A stretch of 64,000 bases of DNA from JABWBD01 sp040768665 (lineage in GTDB: Bacteria > Planctomycetota > Planctomycetia > Pirellulales > Thermoguttaceae): NCBI GenBank assembly GCA_040768665.1, contig JAXGMN010000063.1:5801-69800 (forward strand), given 5' to 3'. The notes under the pieces were generated by a model. The model saw only the letters and a program-made list of their open reading frames with translations. It had not been told where the DNA came from and did not search any database. Shown in pieces: positions 36,003-43,871 of the stretch. Position numbers and translations under genes: made by a program. The stretch's first letter is position 1. Every line of letters starts with the position of its first letter.

Positions 36003-37712
36003 ATGAGCCGTACTCCCCCTATCTGCTTGATCATCGTGGCACTCTGGCAGCCGGTCATTGCGATCGCCGACGACGCTTGCACACCGGGCGACCTTCGCAC
36101 GGATTCGACTCCGAATTCGATCAGCATCGAGTGGGATCTGAGCGGTGACACTGATCACGATGCCATGTGCAGAGTACAGTACCGGCAGCAAGGATCGGAG
36201 AAGTGGCTGGAGGCTCTTCCGCTATTCCGTGTCGATTACCAGTGGTGGTATCACACTGAACGTGCCGAGAAGCCGCTGAACATGTTCGCCGGAAGCCTGA
36301 TGTTCCTCGAACCGGACACGAATTACGAGATGCGGCTTGATCTGGCCGATTCAGACGGCGGTACGGCCACCAAGACCGCAAGCGTTGCCACTCGACCAAT
36401 TCCCAAGTTGCCGCAGGATGGCCGAACCTTGCACGTCGTTCCGGGATCGGCGGGTGGATCAGGGACAGCCGACGATCCATTTCAAGGAATGAAAACTGCC
36501 CAAGAAGCCGCCAAGCCGGGCGACATCGTGCTGCTTCACCAAGGCGATTACGGCAGCTTCGCCTTCGAGAAGTCTGGCGAGCCGGAGAAATACCTCGTCT
36601 GGAAGGCAGCCGGAGATGGTGAAGCACTTTTCTCGGCCATTCGGGTCAATGGCAGCCATCTCTGGCTGGAAGGACTTCACCTGAAACGAAGAGAAGAGCC
36701 GAAGGGTCTGCGTGCATCCGACCGCACTGCCGACGTGGTGATCCGGGGATGCCAGTTCGACGGCTTCCACTACTCGATCACCCTCAAAGCTACGAGTCGC
36801 TACTGGCACATTACCGACAACGTGATCGTGGGCGACAACGACCCGAACCAGCCGACCAACGAGGGCGGGATCAGTGGCGAAGGCGTCGAACTGAGCCATT
36901 CGGAGGGGCACGTCGTGGCCTACAACCGCATCTCCCGAGTGGCCGATGGCGTCTCGTATCCGCAGCGGAACGTCGATATCTACGGCAACGATATTTTCGA
37001 CGTTTCCGACGATGGACTGGAGCCGGACTATGGCTTCGCCAACATTCGGATGTGGACAAACCGGATCACAAATGCCAAGAACTATGCCCTCAGCTTCCAG
37101 CCCATGAAGTGCGGCCCGTGGTACTTTGTCCGAAATCTGGTCATCGGAAAAGGCATTTTCAAGTTCCGGGTACAGGACCGGTTTGTGCTGATCAACAACA
37201 CGTTCGTCACGTGGGGCTCCATCGGTGACCGTATGCACCACATCCTGACCAGCTATTCAAGGAACAACCTCTACATCTCGGCGGACGGCGCAGGCCCAAT
37301 CTGGGCTGCCTATGACTGCAATCAGCCCCAATACTGCCTGCCGAACAACTACGAACCAACTTGGATGACCGACGTGGATTACGATGGTTTCGACTGGGGA
37401 AGCTCGCCCGAGGCGTTCCGCTGGAACAGTGGCCGCCAGCGATTCAAGGATCTCCCGAGCTTTGCCGAGGCAGTCGGCATCGAACGGCATGGCGTGCGAG
37501 TTCGTAAGGAGGACATTTTCGCCAAGTGGTCGGTTCCCGCCGAACTTGCTCGGGTAAATCCGCAGCACTTGCCGTTGAAGGCCGGTAGCAAAGCCGTGGA
37601 TGCGGGAGTCGTCGTTCCCAACATCAGCGACCAGTTCACGGGTAAAGCTCCTGATCTCGGGGCCTATGAGTCTGGAGGAGAGATGCCACACTACGGGCCG
37701 AGGCGGGAATAG
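36003..37712 (+). CDS. Secreted FN3-like plus right-handed beta-helix protein
   Basis: 569 aa from ATG preceded by AAGGAA; an ATG 21 nt earlier is also in frame. Signal peptide about 1-27. Residues 30-130 resemble a fibronectin-III-like fold (SISIEWDLSGDTDHDAMCRV, then LEPDTNYEMRLDLADSDGG). From about 150 the beta-helix begins with LHVVPGSAGGSGTADDPFQGMK, then coils such as GCQFDGFHYSITLKAT and YNRISRVADGVSYPQRNVDIYGN. The end (KAVDAGVVVPNISDQFTGKAPDLGAYE) is the common closing sequence of such proteins. Probably acts on an extracellular glycan. Confidence 0.75.
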   Translation: MSRTPPICLIIVALWQPVIAIADDACTPGDLRTDSTPNSISIEWDLSGDTDHDAMCRVQYRQQGSEKWLEALPLFRVDYQWWYHTERAEKPLNMFAGSLMFLEPDTNYEMRLDLADSDGGTATKTASVATRPIPKLPQDGRTLHVVPGSAGGSGTADDPFQGMKTAQEAAKPGDIVLLHQGDYGSFAFEKSGEPEKYLVWKAAGDGEALFSAIRVNGSHLWLEGLHLKRREEPKGLRASDRTADVVIRGCQFDGFHYSITLKATSRYWHITDNVIVGDNDPNQPTNEGGISGEGVELSHSEGHVVAYNRISRVADGVSYPQRNVDIYGNDIFDVSDDGLEPDYGFANIRMWTNRITNAKNYALSFQPMKCGPWYFVRNLVIGKGIFKFRVQDRFVLINNTFVTWGSIGDRMHHILTSYSRNNLYISADGAGPIWAAYDCNQPQYCLPNNYEPTWMTDVDYDGFDWGSSPEAFRWNSGRQRFKDLPSFAEAVGIERHGVRVRKEDIFAKWSVPAELARVNPQHLPLKAGSKAVDAGVVVPNISDQFTGKAPDLGAYESGGEMPHYGPRRE

Positions 37713-37737
37713 ATCCATCGGACGAAGGAGAATCAAT

Positions 37738-38460
37738 ATGCCACCGATTGCCGAAATCGCACCAGACGTTTATCGCCTGTCAATTTACGTGCCCGAGATC
37801 GATTTGCAGTTCAACCAATTTCTCGTGAAAGACGACGAGCCGTTGCTGTATCACACGGGCACGAGAGCCATGTTCCCCTTGATGCTTGAAACAGCGAAGC
37901 AAATCCTCAAACCATCAGCCATTCGCTGGATCGGGTTCAGCCACTTCGAGGCGGATGAATGCGGTGCCCTCAACCAGTGGCTCCAAGCCGCACCTTCCGC
38001 CGAGCCCGTGTGTACCTTCGTCGGAGCGATGGTCAATGTGAACGATTTCGCCATCCGGCCAGCCCACGCCATAACGAGCAACGACCTATTGGCCACGGGC
38101 AAGTATCGCTACCGACTTCTTCCTACACCCCATCTGCCGCACGGCTGGGATGCGGGCATGTTGTTTGAGGAGACCGAACGCACCCTGTTCTGTTCCGACC
38201 TCTTTCATCAGGTCGGCAATGTAGAGCCATCAACAGAATCGGACCTAATCGGGCGGTTCCGAGAGTCTCTGACGCAATATCAGGCTGGTCCACTCAGCAA
38301 CTACATGCCGTATACCCCAAACACCGGGCGCTTTCTGGCGGAATTGGCGGCCCTGAAGCCAAAGACGCTTGCTGCGATGCACGGGTCGGCTTTTGTCGGC
38401 GATGGTGCGAAAGCCTTGCTGGATCTGGGGCCAGTATTGAAGGAATTACTGGGGAGTTGA
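37738..38460 (+). CDS. MBL-fold ODP-type (flavodiiron-like) protein
   Basis: 240 aa from ATG preceded by AAGGAG. The metal-binding set of the oxygen-binding diiron (ODP) branch of the metallo-beta-lactamase fold is visible: GFSHFEADECGALN (H-x-E-x-D), then PTPHLPHGWDAGMLF, TLFCSDLFHQVG and AAMHGSAFVGDG. In this group the H-x-E-x-D motif replaces the classical H-x-H-x-D-H. It lacks a flavodoxin domain, so any electron transfer must come from a partner. It follows the beta-helix gene by 25 bp, but the functions do not obviously match. Confidence 0.72.
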   Translation: MPPIAEIAPDVYRLSIYVPEIDLQFNQFLVKDDEPLLYHTGTRAMFPLMLETAKQILKPSAIRWIGFSHFEADECGALNQWLQAAPSAEPVCTFVGAMVNVNDFAIRPAHAITSNDLLATGKYRYRLLPTPHLPHGWDAGMLFEETERTLFCSDLFHQVGNVEPSTESDLIGRFRESLTQYQAGPLSNYMPYTPNTGRFLAELAALKPKTLAAMHGSAFVGDGAKALLDLGPVLKELLGS

Positions 38461-38483
38461 CGAGACCAGTCGAGGGCTTGCAC

Positions 38484-39527
38484 TCACGACCGCAGCGCCC
38501 CATGCAGCCGGTGAAGTTGCTCGACCGACTCGGCAGCCATCGTGCCGTCCTGATAGATACCAACGTTGAACGTCATCGGAGCCATGTGCTGGTTGCTCTT
38601 ACGAACGAAGCTGATCACCTGCTCGTCGGAATACAGCGGAGCCGGGATCGGCGTGTCCAGCTTCCGGTGAACCCAGCGGCGTTCATCGAGGCAAGTCCAC
38701 CCGAACCACTGAAGTCCGTTTGGAAGGAATCGAGCGGTCGCCGGTGTATCCAGATTTACCAGTTCACCCGCCCAGTAGTCCTGATGGGTCGTATAGAGGT
38801 AGGTCTGGGCGACACCGGCGTTGTATGTCACCAGCCGCTCTGCATTGCCGGTCTTCGCTGCGACGGTGAACTTCTCCCACGGGAACTGAAATGTACTCAT
38901 GTCCGTGGTGACGCTGTTGTGCGGGCCACTGGGGTCGAGCGAATAAGAACTGTCGAACCACCACGCCTTGAGATTCTTCCCGTAACGTTCGCCCATGAAC
39001 TGAACAATCTTCGTCAAGTCCTCGGCCAAATGGCGCTTATCGTCGTCGTGATACCCCACTGCCTGTTCCCATGACGGATCGTCCTTCGAATTGCAGGAGT
39101 GGTTGTAGTAGAGCAGGAAGTGCTTGCCCTTTGCAGCCAGCCGGTCGGCAAGCTCTAGGATCAGATCTCGCTGGCAGGTCCGGCCCGGCAATATGCTGTC
39201 GATTACCGGATGCGGGGCGGGCAACATTTGCAGCGCATGGGTCGCCGTGAACAGCACGTAGTCTGCCCCGGCGTGTTCGACCGCCGCCACGAAACGGTCA
39301 AGGTCAAAGGACTCGACAGCTTTCTGAAAAGGTTTTGCAGGCCCCTGCCTTGGGACCGTCTGCGCCGTCCAGTGGACGCCGATGCCGAATCGGCACTGGG
39401 CAAGCCAATCCGTGTTGGCTCGTTTGTAGCCGGGCTGGTCGCCGCCAAACACGGGCAGATCAATAGCGAGGACTCCCGCCCCGAGCCCGAGCAGAGAAAG
39501 GAACCGTCGCCTCTCGATCTTTTGCAT
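38484..39527 (-). CDS. Exported alpha-L-fucosidase-like (GH29-type) protein
   Basis: 347 aa. Two adjacent ATGs follow GAGGGGA; the second gives better spacing. Residues 1-32 form an export signal with RRRFLSLLGLGAG. The TIM-barrel text FDLDRFVAAVEHAGADYVLFTATHAL and LKAWWFDSSYSLDPSG resembles the GH29 alpha-fucosidase family, whose nucleophile is the aspartate in a WFD motif (seen here). The protein lacks the C-terminal beta domain of full GH29 enzymes. Converges on the ODP gene. Confidence 0.6.
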   Translation of the reverse strand: MQKIERRRFLSLLGLGAGVLAIDLPVFGGDQPGYKRANTDWLAQCRFGIGVHWTAQTVPRQGPAKPFQKAVESFDLDRFVAAVEHAGADYVLFTATHALQMLPAPHPVIDSILPGRTCQRDLILELADRLAAKGKHFLLYYNHSCNSKDDPSWEQAVGYHDDDKRHLAEDLTKIVQFMGERYGKNLKAWWFDSSYSLDPSGPHNSVTTDMSTFQFPWEKFTVAAKTGNAERLVTYNAGVAQTYLYTTHQDYWAGELVNLDTPATARFLPNGLQWFGWTCLDERRWVHRKLDTPIPAPLYSDEQVISFVRKSNQHMAPMTFNVGIYQDGTMAAESVEQLHRLHGALRS

Positions 39528-39746
39528 CATTCCCCTCAACGGCGTCGATGAACGCCTGCATTTTACCACCTGCGATCAAGATGAAGTAGGACGAACCCAT
39601 GAAGCCCGAATCCGAACGTGATTTCATAACTTGCGGTTTGCCAGTGTCCTGCCGATGGGTGGAAAGCTGGGAACCGGGAAAGACGGAGCTTAGCGTGAGG
39701 GCATTGGTGGAAGAGGCTAAACCGCTAGAAGTTGGAGGCGGGGACG

Positions 39747-40082
39747 ATGACCAAGAAGAAGAGCACGAAAGAGGCAGCGAAGAAGAGCACCACGAAGAGG
39801 GTGACCAAGAAGGGAACTGCGGCAAGGCGGGAGCCTGCAAGAACAGAGCCGACAGAGAAGAAAGACTTCGTGCCTTTCGATGTCTGCAATTACTACGGGG
39901 TCTACCTCCGTGAGATATTCGAGAAGGAACATTTGCGAAACAGCAATGCTCAATTGGGTGAGATCTTCGAGCGTCTTCTTAGCGACCTTCACGGAGCTTG
40001 GAATTTGGTGAAGCTGTACGGCAGGGAAGCCCCTTTAGAAAGGTTACGGGCCAAGGGTAACCCGTTTCATCACGACAAGTGA
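39747..40082 (+). CDS. Lys-rich small protein of unknown function
   Basis: 111 aa from ATG preceded by GGAGG. The first 45 residues are Lys/Thr/Ala-rich (KKKSTKEAAKKSTTKR), like histone-H1-type or planctomycete nucleoid-associated tails; the rest (VCNYYGVYLREIFEKEHL, then LGEIFERLLSDLHGAW) is helical. A role in DNA binding is a guess from charge only. A purine-rich alternative frame overlaps the first half and was rejected. Confidence 0.45.
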   Translation: MTKKKSTKEAAKKSTTKRVTKKGTAARREPARTEPTEKKDFVPFDVCNYYGVYLREIFEKEHLRNSNAQLGEIFERLLSDLHGAWNLVKLYGREAPLERLRAKGNPFHHDK

Positions 40083-40181
40083 GGATTGAGGAAGCTTCAC
40101 CAACGTCGTGACCACTACCGTCACGTCGAGCGGGTATTCCAACTTTTGTAATTCGTCGAGCAATACGGCTCCCCACGACAT

Positions 40182-40535
40182 TCAAGGAAGGCGAAACTCG
40201 CTGGCCATTATTTCTTCCCGAGAGGACAAGGGGCGAAGGGCGGTACCTTCACGCTCGACGACAAGGCGAGTCCTGCCCAAACGGAGGATATCGCCCGGTA
40301 AAAGGTGGGCAACCGGTACTCTGTGCCCGTTCACGAAGGTGCCGTGCTGCGACTCAAGGTCGAGAACCACCAACCGTCCATTGCTCTGGTCGATCTCGCA
40401 ATGGAGGCGGCTGACCCACGGATCACGGAGGCAAATATCGCAGTCAGGATCTCTGCCCACGATGGCCGGAAGCCGATCCAAGGCGATGTCGGAGGTGCGG
40501 ATCAATGGGTTGGAAGAAATCAGTACCAAGCTCAT
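40182..40535 (-). CDS. FHA-domain protein
   Basis: 117 aa from the ATG at MSLVLISS; a TTG five codons upstream is also possible. One forkhead-associated domain fills the protein: AIVGRDPDCDICLRDPWVSRLHCEI carries the conserved GR, SRxHC and the phosphothreonine-binding serine, followed by ESQHGTFVNGHRV (GTFVNG). It binds phosphothreonine peptides, often in Ser/Thr kinase signalling, which is abundant in planctomycetes. The upstream gene at 40576 is a BON protein. Confidence 0.82.
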   Translation of the reverse strand: MSLVLISSNPLIRTSDIALDRLPAIVGRDPDCDICLRDPWVSRLHCEIDQSNGRLVVLDLESQHGTFVNGHRVPVAHLLPGDILRLGRTRLVVEREGTALRPLSSREEIMASEFRLP

Positions 40536-40575
40536 GGTTCGACGCAGCAAGACAAGTGGGGCTCAATCGAAGGTT

Positions 40576-40842
40576 TCAGACCAGAGCGGGAATGGCGACT
40601 GCCCCGCCGACCACTTCGGTTTGGTTCACGACCTCGACGATCCCCGGAAGATCGGAAACCGCCTCTTGGGCAAGTTGTTTCTGGTAGTAGCTGGAAAGAC
40701 GGCCTCGCAAGTAGAGCACGCCTCGCTCGTCGCAGTCGCAGGTGAGGCCACGAATGCTGGGGTAAGAGGCGTTTCTGAGCCGCTTTTGAGCTGCTCGGGC
40801 AAGTTCAGTACGTTCCATCGTCGGCGTGGCAATCATTGGCAT
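40576..40842 (-). CDS. BON-domain small protein
   Basis: 88 aa; the start is uncertain because no ribosome binding site is clear and several ATGs are near (40842, 40836, 40818). The BON core is RGLTCDCDERGVLYLRGRLSSYYQKQLAQEAVSDLPGI... ending in VVNQTEVV, the alpha-beta-alpha fold thought to bind phospholipids or ligands. In longer proteins BON domains sit at the periplasmic membrane; here no signal peptide is seen. Confidence 0.6.
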   Translation of the reverse strand: MPMIATPTMERTELARAAQKRLRNASYPSIRGLTCDCDERGVLYLRGRLSSYYQKQLAQEAVSDLPGIVEVVNQTEVVGGAVAIPALV

Positions 40843-41414
40843 CAGGCTGAGGGTTGGTTGTGTTGGTCCCACGAAAAACGCCTGGAAAACGCCACCCAGA
40901 GAACTCCCCACGTGAGGAAATGGCAGGTGGCGTATGCCGCTCGAACAGCCAGAGCCTTGCTTCCTTGATGGCAATCCGAGCGGCCAGAGTCCAATTAGTT
41001 TAGACCCGCAGTTGAATTCGTCAATGGCCCGCTCTCAGGGGATCGTCGCCCGGTTCTCTGGGTTTTCCATTTTGGCAGTCGCAGTTGCCCCGTACACTGA
41101 CGCTGACGGTTTTGCCAACCGAAGCCGCTTGTTTGGCCGATACATCCTGTAGAAAGCGTTGGTGGAGACGGATCGGTCCCTCGGGCAAGTGGCAGGGTCC
41201 CAAGGGGAGTTCGGACTACGGCGGTCGCTGGTTGCCAAGAGGAAAGATAAGCCTCCAAACAGCATCAATGTCATGCCTGATGCCTGCCCTTCGCAGGAGC
41301 GGCTGCCCCTGCGAAGGGCTGTCGTGTTTTTGGACGGTATTCACGGCGGCAATCACCATCACTAGAATCCCCCAAGAAGCTCGACCACTAAAGCACGTTT
41401 CCCGAGGTGGAGTC
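40843..41414. other. Intergenic region with one strong hairpin
   Basis: About 570 bp between the divergent BON gene and the 41415 gene. The only clear structure is a perfect hairpin at 41286-41319. Overlapping short frames on both strands show no family match. Confidence 0.5.
41286..41330 (+). terminator. Terminator-like hairpin
   Basis: A perfect 12-bp stem GCCCTTCGCAGG (41286-41297) / CCTGCGAAGGGC (41308-41319) with a 10-nt loop, followed a few bases later by a T5 run (41326-41330). The gap between stem and T run is longer than usual. No gene reads into it from the left on the plus strand, so it may belong to an unseen small RNA or be a repeat. Confidence 0.4.
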
Positions 41415-41678
41415 ATGGACCGAGCCACCCAAGCGAAGATTCATCAGACCATCGTCGAGACCCTCAAGGAACTCGGCGTGCCCAATCCCAAATTCTCGAT
41501 CACCGACACCACGATCCTCGTGCAGGACGGATCTTACATCGGGCGGAGCTTCGAGTGTGGGCATGTCCGAGTCATCATCCTATCCGATGGCGAGAAGATT
41601 GAGTTCTTTGACCGGAGCGGCGCAATCCTCCGGGTGATCTGCCTGCCCCGGTCAGTTGCGCAGGCCGAGGCGGCGTGA
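41415..41678 (+). CDS. Conserved-looking small protein, unknown function
   Basis: 87 aa from ATG preceded by GGTGGAG. Helical N-terminus (AKIHQTIVETLKELGV) followed by a compact beta sheet (ILVQDGSYIGRSFECGHVRV, IEFFDRSGAILRVICLP). No family recognised. Converges on the 41688 gene with a 9-bp gap. Confidence 0.5.
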   Translation: MDRATQAKIHQTIVETLKELGVPNPKFSITDTTILVQDGSYIGRSFECGHVRVIILSDGEKIEFFDRSGAILRVICLPRSVAQAEAA

Positions 41679-41687
41679 ACAGCACCG

Positions 41688-41987
41688 CTAACTCTTCTTC
41701 CCGTCCGTGTGGTCGGTCAACACCATCGCTGCCTGCGTCAAGACGTTGTGAACGAAGTCAAACCCCGCTTCCCTCAAGGCGGCCTCTACCTTCTTCTTGC
41801 TGGGCGGTTCGCCATTTAAGAAGACGAGTCCCCAATGCACAGTCTCGCCTCCATCCACATGAACGCCAGTCGCCACCTCTTTGACTGCGAGCTTGGGATT
41901 CAAGCGGGTCATCAAATGCTCGATGGGAAGGAACTCATGTTCGTCTCGCACGGAAAACGCCTTCGGCAGTTCAATCTTTGCGTGCAT
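41688..41987 (-). CDS. Small protein of unknown function
   Basis: 99 aa from the ATG preceded by AGGAG at 8 nt; an upstream in-frame ATG (42002) is less well placed. The text has regular alpha/beta character (LPIEHLMTRLNPKLAVKEVATGVHV, then HWGLVFLNGEPPSKKKVEAAL). Last gene of the long minus-strand run. Confidence 0.45.
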   Translation of the reverse strand: MHAKIELPKAFSVRDEHEFLPIEHLMTRLNPKLAVKEVATGVHVDGGETVHWGLVFLNGEPPSKKKVEAALREAGFDFVHNVLTQAAMVLTDHTDGKKS

Positions 41988-42053
41988 GTCTTCGCTCCTC
42001 ATGGTGATGTGGGTCACGAGGTTCGGCCCCGCCAACGGCAGCATCAGGCGAGG

Positions 42054-42752
42054 TCACCTGTTGTTCCAGAACCAGTACGAGTAGTCTTCAATCAACTGCC
42101 GATTGGGTTTCCCCTTCTTCACTTCCAACTCTCCCAGCGGCAGAGTCACTGCACGGCGTTCATGCCGGGCCTCGCACAAGATGCCGTACATGTCGTCAAT
42201 CATCGGTTCGTCGTCTGGATCACCAAGGCCAATCACCTTCACCTGTATCGTTCTGCTGGAGAAAGGGCCAGTCTCGGAGGTACGCTCGGCCTCGAACGGA
42301 AAGACTAGAGTCTTCGACAGGTGCTCGTGGTATATTTCTAGCGTCTCGTCGTCCACGTCAGGTAGCGGATCGTTGCTAGTAAGGTCGAAGACCATCCTCA
42401 CCCGATCATCTTGATCTTTCTTTGAAAGTGGCTCGGTGGTGATCTCCGTAGGCTGCTCGATGTCGAGTGGACCACCTTCATCCGGCTCCATGTCATCTTC
42501 GCCGAGCCAATACTCATTCAACTCCATGCCGTCCCGCTCACAGCGTTTTTTGAATACCGGGTGAATGGCAGCCAGCGTCTCCCGAGTCCACCGGATGGTG
42601 ATCATGCCGTCCTTTTCGACTTCGGAAACAGTTCCCGCCCAACCACCCAGCAGCATGTCCGGGTAGTCCGTGTCCCGGATTCCTCGTTTGACTCGAACCC
42701 GATCCCCAACCTTGAACTTGGCCGGGGCAGATGGCTTCCTTTTCTTCGCCAT
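42054..42752 (-). CDS. SH3-like plus CcbP-like protein
   Basis: 232 aa from ATG preceded by GGAGG. Residues 1-80 carry an SH3-like beta segment (KVGDRVRVKRGIRDTDYPDML, GWAGTVSEVEKDGMITIRW). An acidic linker follows. Residues 115-232 have the CcbP-type pattern seen also at 21787 (HEHLSKTLVFPFEAER, RAVTLPLGELE, and an end IEDYSYWFWNNR). The fusion makes this the larger of the two paralogues in the window. Cytosolic; calcium binding inferred from family only. Confidence 0.6.
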   Translation of the reverse strand: MAKKRKPSAPAKFKVGDRVRVKRGIRDTDYPDMLLGGWAGTVSEVEKDGMITIRWTRETLAAIHPVFKKRCERDGMELNEYWLGEDDMEPDEGGPLDIEQPTEITTEPLSKKDQDDRVRMVFDLTSNDPLPDVDDETLEIYHEHLSKTLVFPFEAERTSETGPFSSRTIQVKVIGLGDPDDEPMIDDMYGILCEARHERRAVTLPLGELEVKKGKPNRQLIEDYSYWFWNNR

Positions 42753-42884
42753 GGCGATGCCTCCATAATACTGGTGCGTCTACATTCTCGAACTGCTCTG
42801 ACATCTTGGCAATCCTGCCGAAAGTGGTATTCTGATGGAAGCCTGTAGAACAGGTGTCAACGTCGAGGTAAAAGCTACATGGTG

Positions 42885-43820
42885 TCATCCGTTGTCAGCG
42901 GGAGGATCAATTCCCAACGTGGATGCCAGATGATTGGCAATGTTCACGCCAATTTCCAGTGACTCCTTGCGTTCAGATGCGTCTCCCACCTTCAGACCAG
43001 TTAGGGCCAGCAAGACTGCACCCCACTCGTTCACGCTCAGGTCAATGGTCTTCCCCTTGGCAGCCATTGCTTCCAGCCGTGAACAGAATTCCATGCTTTC
43101 GGCAAGCCTGGTCTTGGTCAGAATCGTTTCCAGTTCATCGGGCTCTAAGCGAATCGGCAAAATGGTCTCGGGGGTGTATTGGGGCGCTGGAACCGTCCGG
43201 GAAGGATAGGCTCCATCGCACATCTCATGCGACCAGGCCATTAGGTCCATCGAACGGCGAAACGTGCTCCGCCGTCTTGGAGGGAACGGTTTGCGAAGCA
43301 TCGCCCTGAACTCCTCCGACACAGGCACTCCGGTCGATACCCTCCGACTTAACGTCCACTCGATATGTGCCTCGTCGAGCTTCGTCGCCTTCCTTGTCTT
43401 GTGCATCCACTCGGCTGCCGCAAGATCGAATCTCGGCAACTCGTCAGCCAACACAACCCGGATACCAAGTTGCTGCAAGTGTGGCAGCAATTCCTGCCAC
43501 TGAGGGCGATGCCGAAGATGGACGGTACCGGGCCGCTGCCGGTCCCATTCCGCCAACGGTCGAAACATGGCATGGGCCAGCAGGGCTGCAAGGTCATTGA
43601 CCGTGGGTGGGCGAAACTGCACGTCTGTCAATGCCAACACGGCACCGAGTTCCCGCTCAGTCACTATGCCTATCCAGACTTCCCAGTCTTCCTCTGAAAA
43701 CCTGCGTTCGAAAAAGAAGTCGGCTTCGAACTCGGCGTCCGTCACCGGCAAGAGCCGCAGGTTCTTCTTGACGAACGGAGAACCTTTGCCCAGTTTCAGG
43801 TGTTCGTCCGACGCCAGCAT
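42885..43820 (-). CDS. DUF6930-like protein (paralogue of 48296)
   Basis: 311 aa. Residues 40-155 contain PPTVNDLAALLAHAMFRPL and RPGTVHLRHRPQWQELLPHLQQLGIRVVLADELPRFD..., a pattern I associate with DUF6930. The paralogue at 48296-48739 repeats the block RPQWQELLPHL exactly. The second half (about 160-311) has a separate helical domain (EPDELETILTKTRLAESMEF, GAVLLALTGLKVGDASERKE). Function unknown; cytosolic. Confidence 0.5.
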   Translation of the reverse strand: MLASDEHLKLGKGSPFVKKNLRLLPVTDAEFEADFFFERRFSEEDWEVWIGIVTERELGAVLALTDVQFRPPTVNDLAALLAHAMFRPLAEWDRQRPGTVHLRHRPQWQELLPHLQQLGIRVVLADELPRFDLAAAEWMHKTRKATKLDEAHIEWTLSRRVSTGVPVSEEFRAMLRKPFPPRRRSTFRRSMDLMAWSHEMCDGAYPSRTVPAPQYTPETILPIRLEPDELETILTKTRLAESMEFCSRLEAMAAKGKTIDLSVNEWGAVLLALTGLKVGDASERKESLEIGVNIANHLASTLGIDPPADNG

Positions 43821-43871
43821 GGCTGGTCACTTCCGTTTTCGTTCATGGCGACTACGCCAGCATCTTCCCTA

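Noticed and set aside
39599..39913. Acidic frame overlapping the Lys-rich gene at 39747
   Set aside because: Its Asp/Glu-rich text is simply the other reading of a purine-rich stretch; the Lys-rich frame has the better ribosome binding site and continues into a structured region.
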